A stretch of DNA of 42,589 nt from Nocardia mexicana NBRC 108244. GTDB lineage: Bacteria > Actinomycetota > Actinomycetes > Mycobacteriales > Mycobacteriaceae. Made by a program: the position numbers and the translations under genes. Of this stretch, positions 41,894-42,589 are shown piece after piece. A model generated the notes under the pieces. It was not told the DNA's origin. It ran no database searches and worked only from the letters and a program-made list of their open reading frames with translations. Each line of letters begins with the position of its first letter. The stretch's first letter is position 1. The DNA lies in assembly GCF_001613165.1 (NCBI RefSeq), contig NZ_BDBV01000120.1, positions 1 to 42,589 of the forward strand, written 5' to 3'.

Positions 41894-41909
41894 TCACCAG
41901 CGTTGGGGA
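41894..41909. promoter_or_regulatory. Inverted-repeat operator between the glycosyltransferase and the right-edge gene
   Basis: TCACCA-GCGT-TGGGGA has one difference from the best copy. It lies in the 192-bp divergent gap, 34 bp from the glycosyltransferase start and about 143 bp from the right-edge gene. GACAAT (41915-41920) follows the right arm at the same 5-nt spacing as the -10-like boxes at PE and whiB, which would point to rightward transcription. Confidence 0.5.
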
Positions 41910-42052
41910 TAGTTGACAATCGGAGTTGCCTCAGTGCGGGGATTTACATCGAACGTAGGGTGACACTGGCGATTATGTGTGTGAGGGCGACCGGACGGCT
42001 GGTCCGGCCATCGCGGTCGACGCCTCCCGCCGACAGCAGGGCGTGAGAGCTG

Positions 42053-42589
42053 GTGGCCAGGAATCTACTCGGGGAACTCTTCGATGCAGCGGTCAGGGCG
42101 CTGAGGAGGCAAGGCGACTACCTCCACTGGGCTACCGGCAGGCACATGACCGACCCCGCCCGTGCATCAGCCGACGCCTACAGTCACCAAGAGGAGGTCG
42201 GGCGTCACCTTTTGGAAGCTCTGGACCGCAACCGCCTTAACATCGGTCGCGGTAGCGACGGATCCTTCGATCCTAGCGAATTCAGGACTGCACTCGGTCG
42301 CCTTCAGGACCGAGTCGACCGGGACCCCGACTCAGCCGAAGCTGTGGCGATCGAGAACGCCATGCAAAGGCTGATGATGGATCACCCTGACGAATACAGG
42401 GAATGGGAGGCCGCAAGAGCGGCATCCCGATCTCGCGAACCCGGCAGTCCCAATGGCGATAACCCCGCCATCAATGGTCCCGGCAACGACGGGCCCGGTG
42501 TCGCTGGTCGTGGTGGTGACCGTTCCGGTGATGGTGGTCGCAATGAGACTGCGCCGCCGAATCCGGGGGGCCGGAATGAGACTGAGCCG
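42053..42589 (+). CDS. Unknown helical protein with Gly/Asn-rich tail (partial)
   Basis: GTG 42053 opens a frame of 179 residues that continues past the right edge; an in-frame TGA at 42044-42046 bounds it on the left. Residues 1-125 look helical and charged (LFDAAVRALRRQGDYLHWAT, FRTALGRLQDRVDRD, MQRLMMDHPDEYREWEAA). From about residue 130 it is Gly/Asn/Asp-rich. I do not recognise it. Codon use is looser than elsewhere (CTT, TTG, AAT, GCA, TCA), which suggests a gene acquired from another source. No membrane segment. Confidence 0.65.
   Translation, partial: MARNLLGELFDAAVRALRRQGDYLHWATGRHMTDPARASADAYSHQEEVGRHLLEALDRNRLNIGRGSDGSFDPSEFRTALGRLQDRVDRDPDSAEAVAIENAMQRLMMDHPDEYREWEAARAASRSREPGSPNGDNPAINGPGNDGPGVAGRGGDRSGDGGRNETAPPNPGGRNETEP

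Noticed and set aside
41913..41918. TTGACA as a -35 box for the right-edge gene
   Set aside because: No -10 box is found at 16-19 nt spacing.

Overview
High G+C actinobacterial DNA (strong G/C in third codon positions, GTG starts, ATGA/GTGA stop-start overlaps). A complete type VII (ESX) locus with EspG, PE and PPE genes, together with pknG, a giant NAD-glutamate dehydrogenase and a WhiB3-like protein, points to the Mycobacteriales, most likely Nocardia or a close relative. This is inferred from gene content; there is no rRNA in the window.

Region 1 (1-22,266) is the secretion locus. A divergent pair opens it: an unknown coiled-coil-like protein that runs off the left edge, and a secretion-type C40 peptidase. 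After a structured non-coding stretch follow eccA, eccB, eccC, PE, PPE, two Esx proteins, espG, a MinD/EspI-like ATPase, eccD, mycP, eccE, an EspR-like XRE protein and two single-pass membrane proteins. The order espG - MinD-like - eccD - mycP - eccE, the nearby C40 peptidase and the FxG-type Esx protein most resemble mycobacterial ESX-2, but with eccA first. EccA/B/C/D/E and MycP form the membrane machine. EspG should chaperone the PE-PPE pair, and the Esx pair and PE-PPE pair are the expected substrates.

Region 2 (22,267-32,760) is metabolic and signalling: NAD-dependent glutamate dehydrogenase, arylamine N-acetyltransferase, a broken GNAT remnant, an SPFH/zinc-ribbon protein divergent from pknG, and a DUF1707 membrane protein. 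In mycobacteria PknG controls glutamate dehydrogenase through GarA, so finding pknG and gdh here is functionally coherent.

Region 3 (32,761-42,589) is regulatory and accessory: a MerR regulator, a secreted cysteine-containing protein, a RibD/DHFR-like reductase, two tandem STAND-ATPase LuxR regulators, a 20-bp tandem repeat, a WhiB3-like regulator, a DXD-type glycosyltransferase and, at the right edge, an unknown protein with less GC-biased codons.

The most unusual content is non-coding. One family of inverted repeats (T[C/T]CCCA-N4-TGGG[G/A]A) lies before eccA, PE, gdh, whiB and near the right-edge genes, with weaker copies elsewhere. A second, longer element (CCGYTRAACAACGG followed by YACATT) lies before eccA, gdh, pknG and the secreted protein, always in the same orientation. 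Together they suggest a regulon joining type VII secretion to glutamate metabolism and PknG signalling. The ESX operon also appears to have a long, strongly folded 5' leader.
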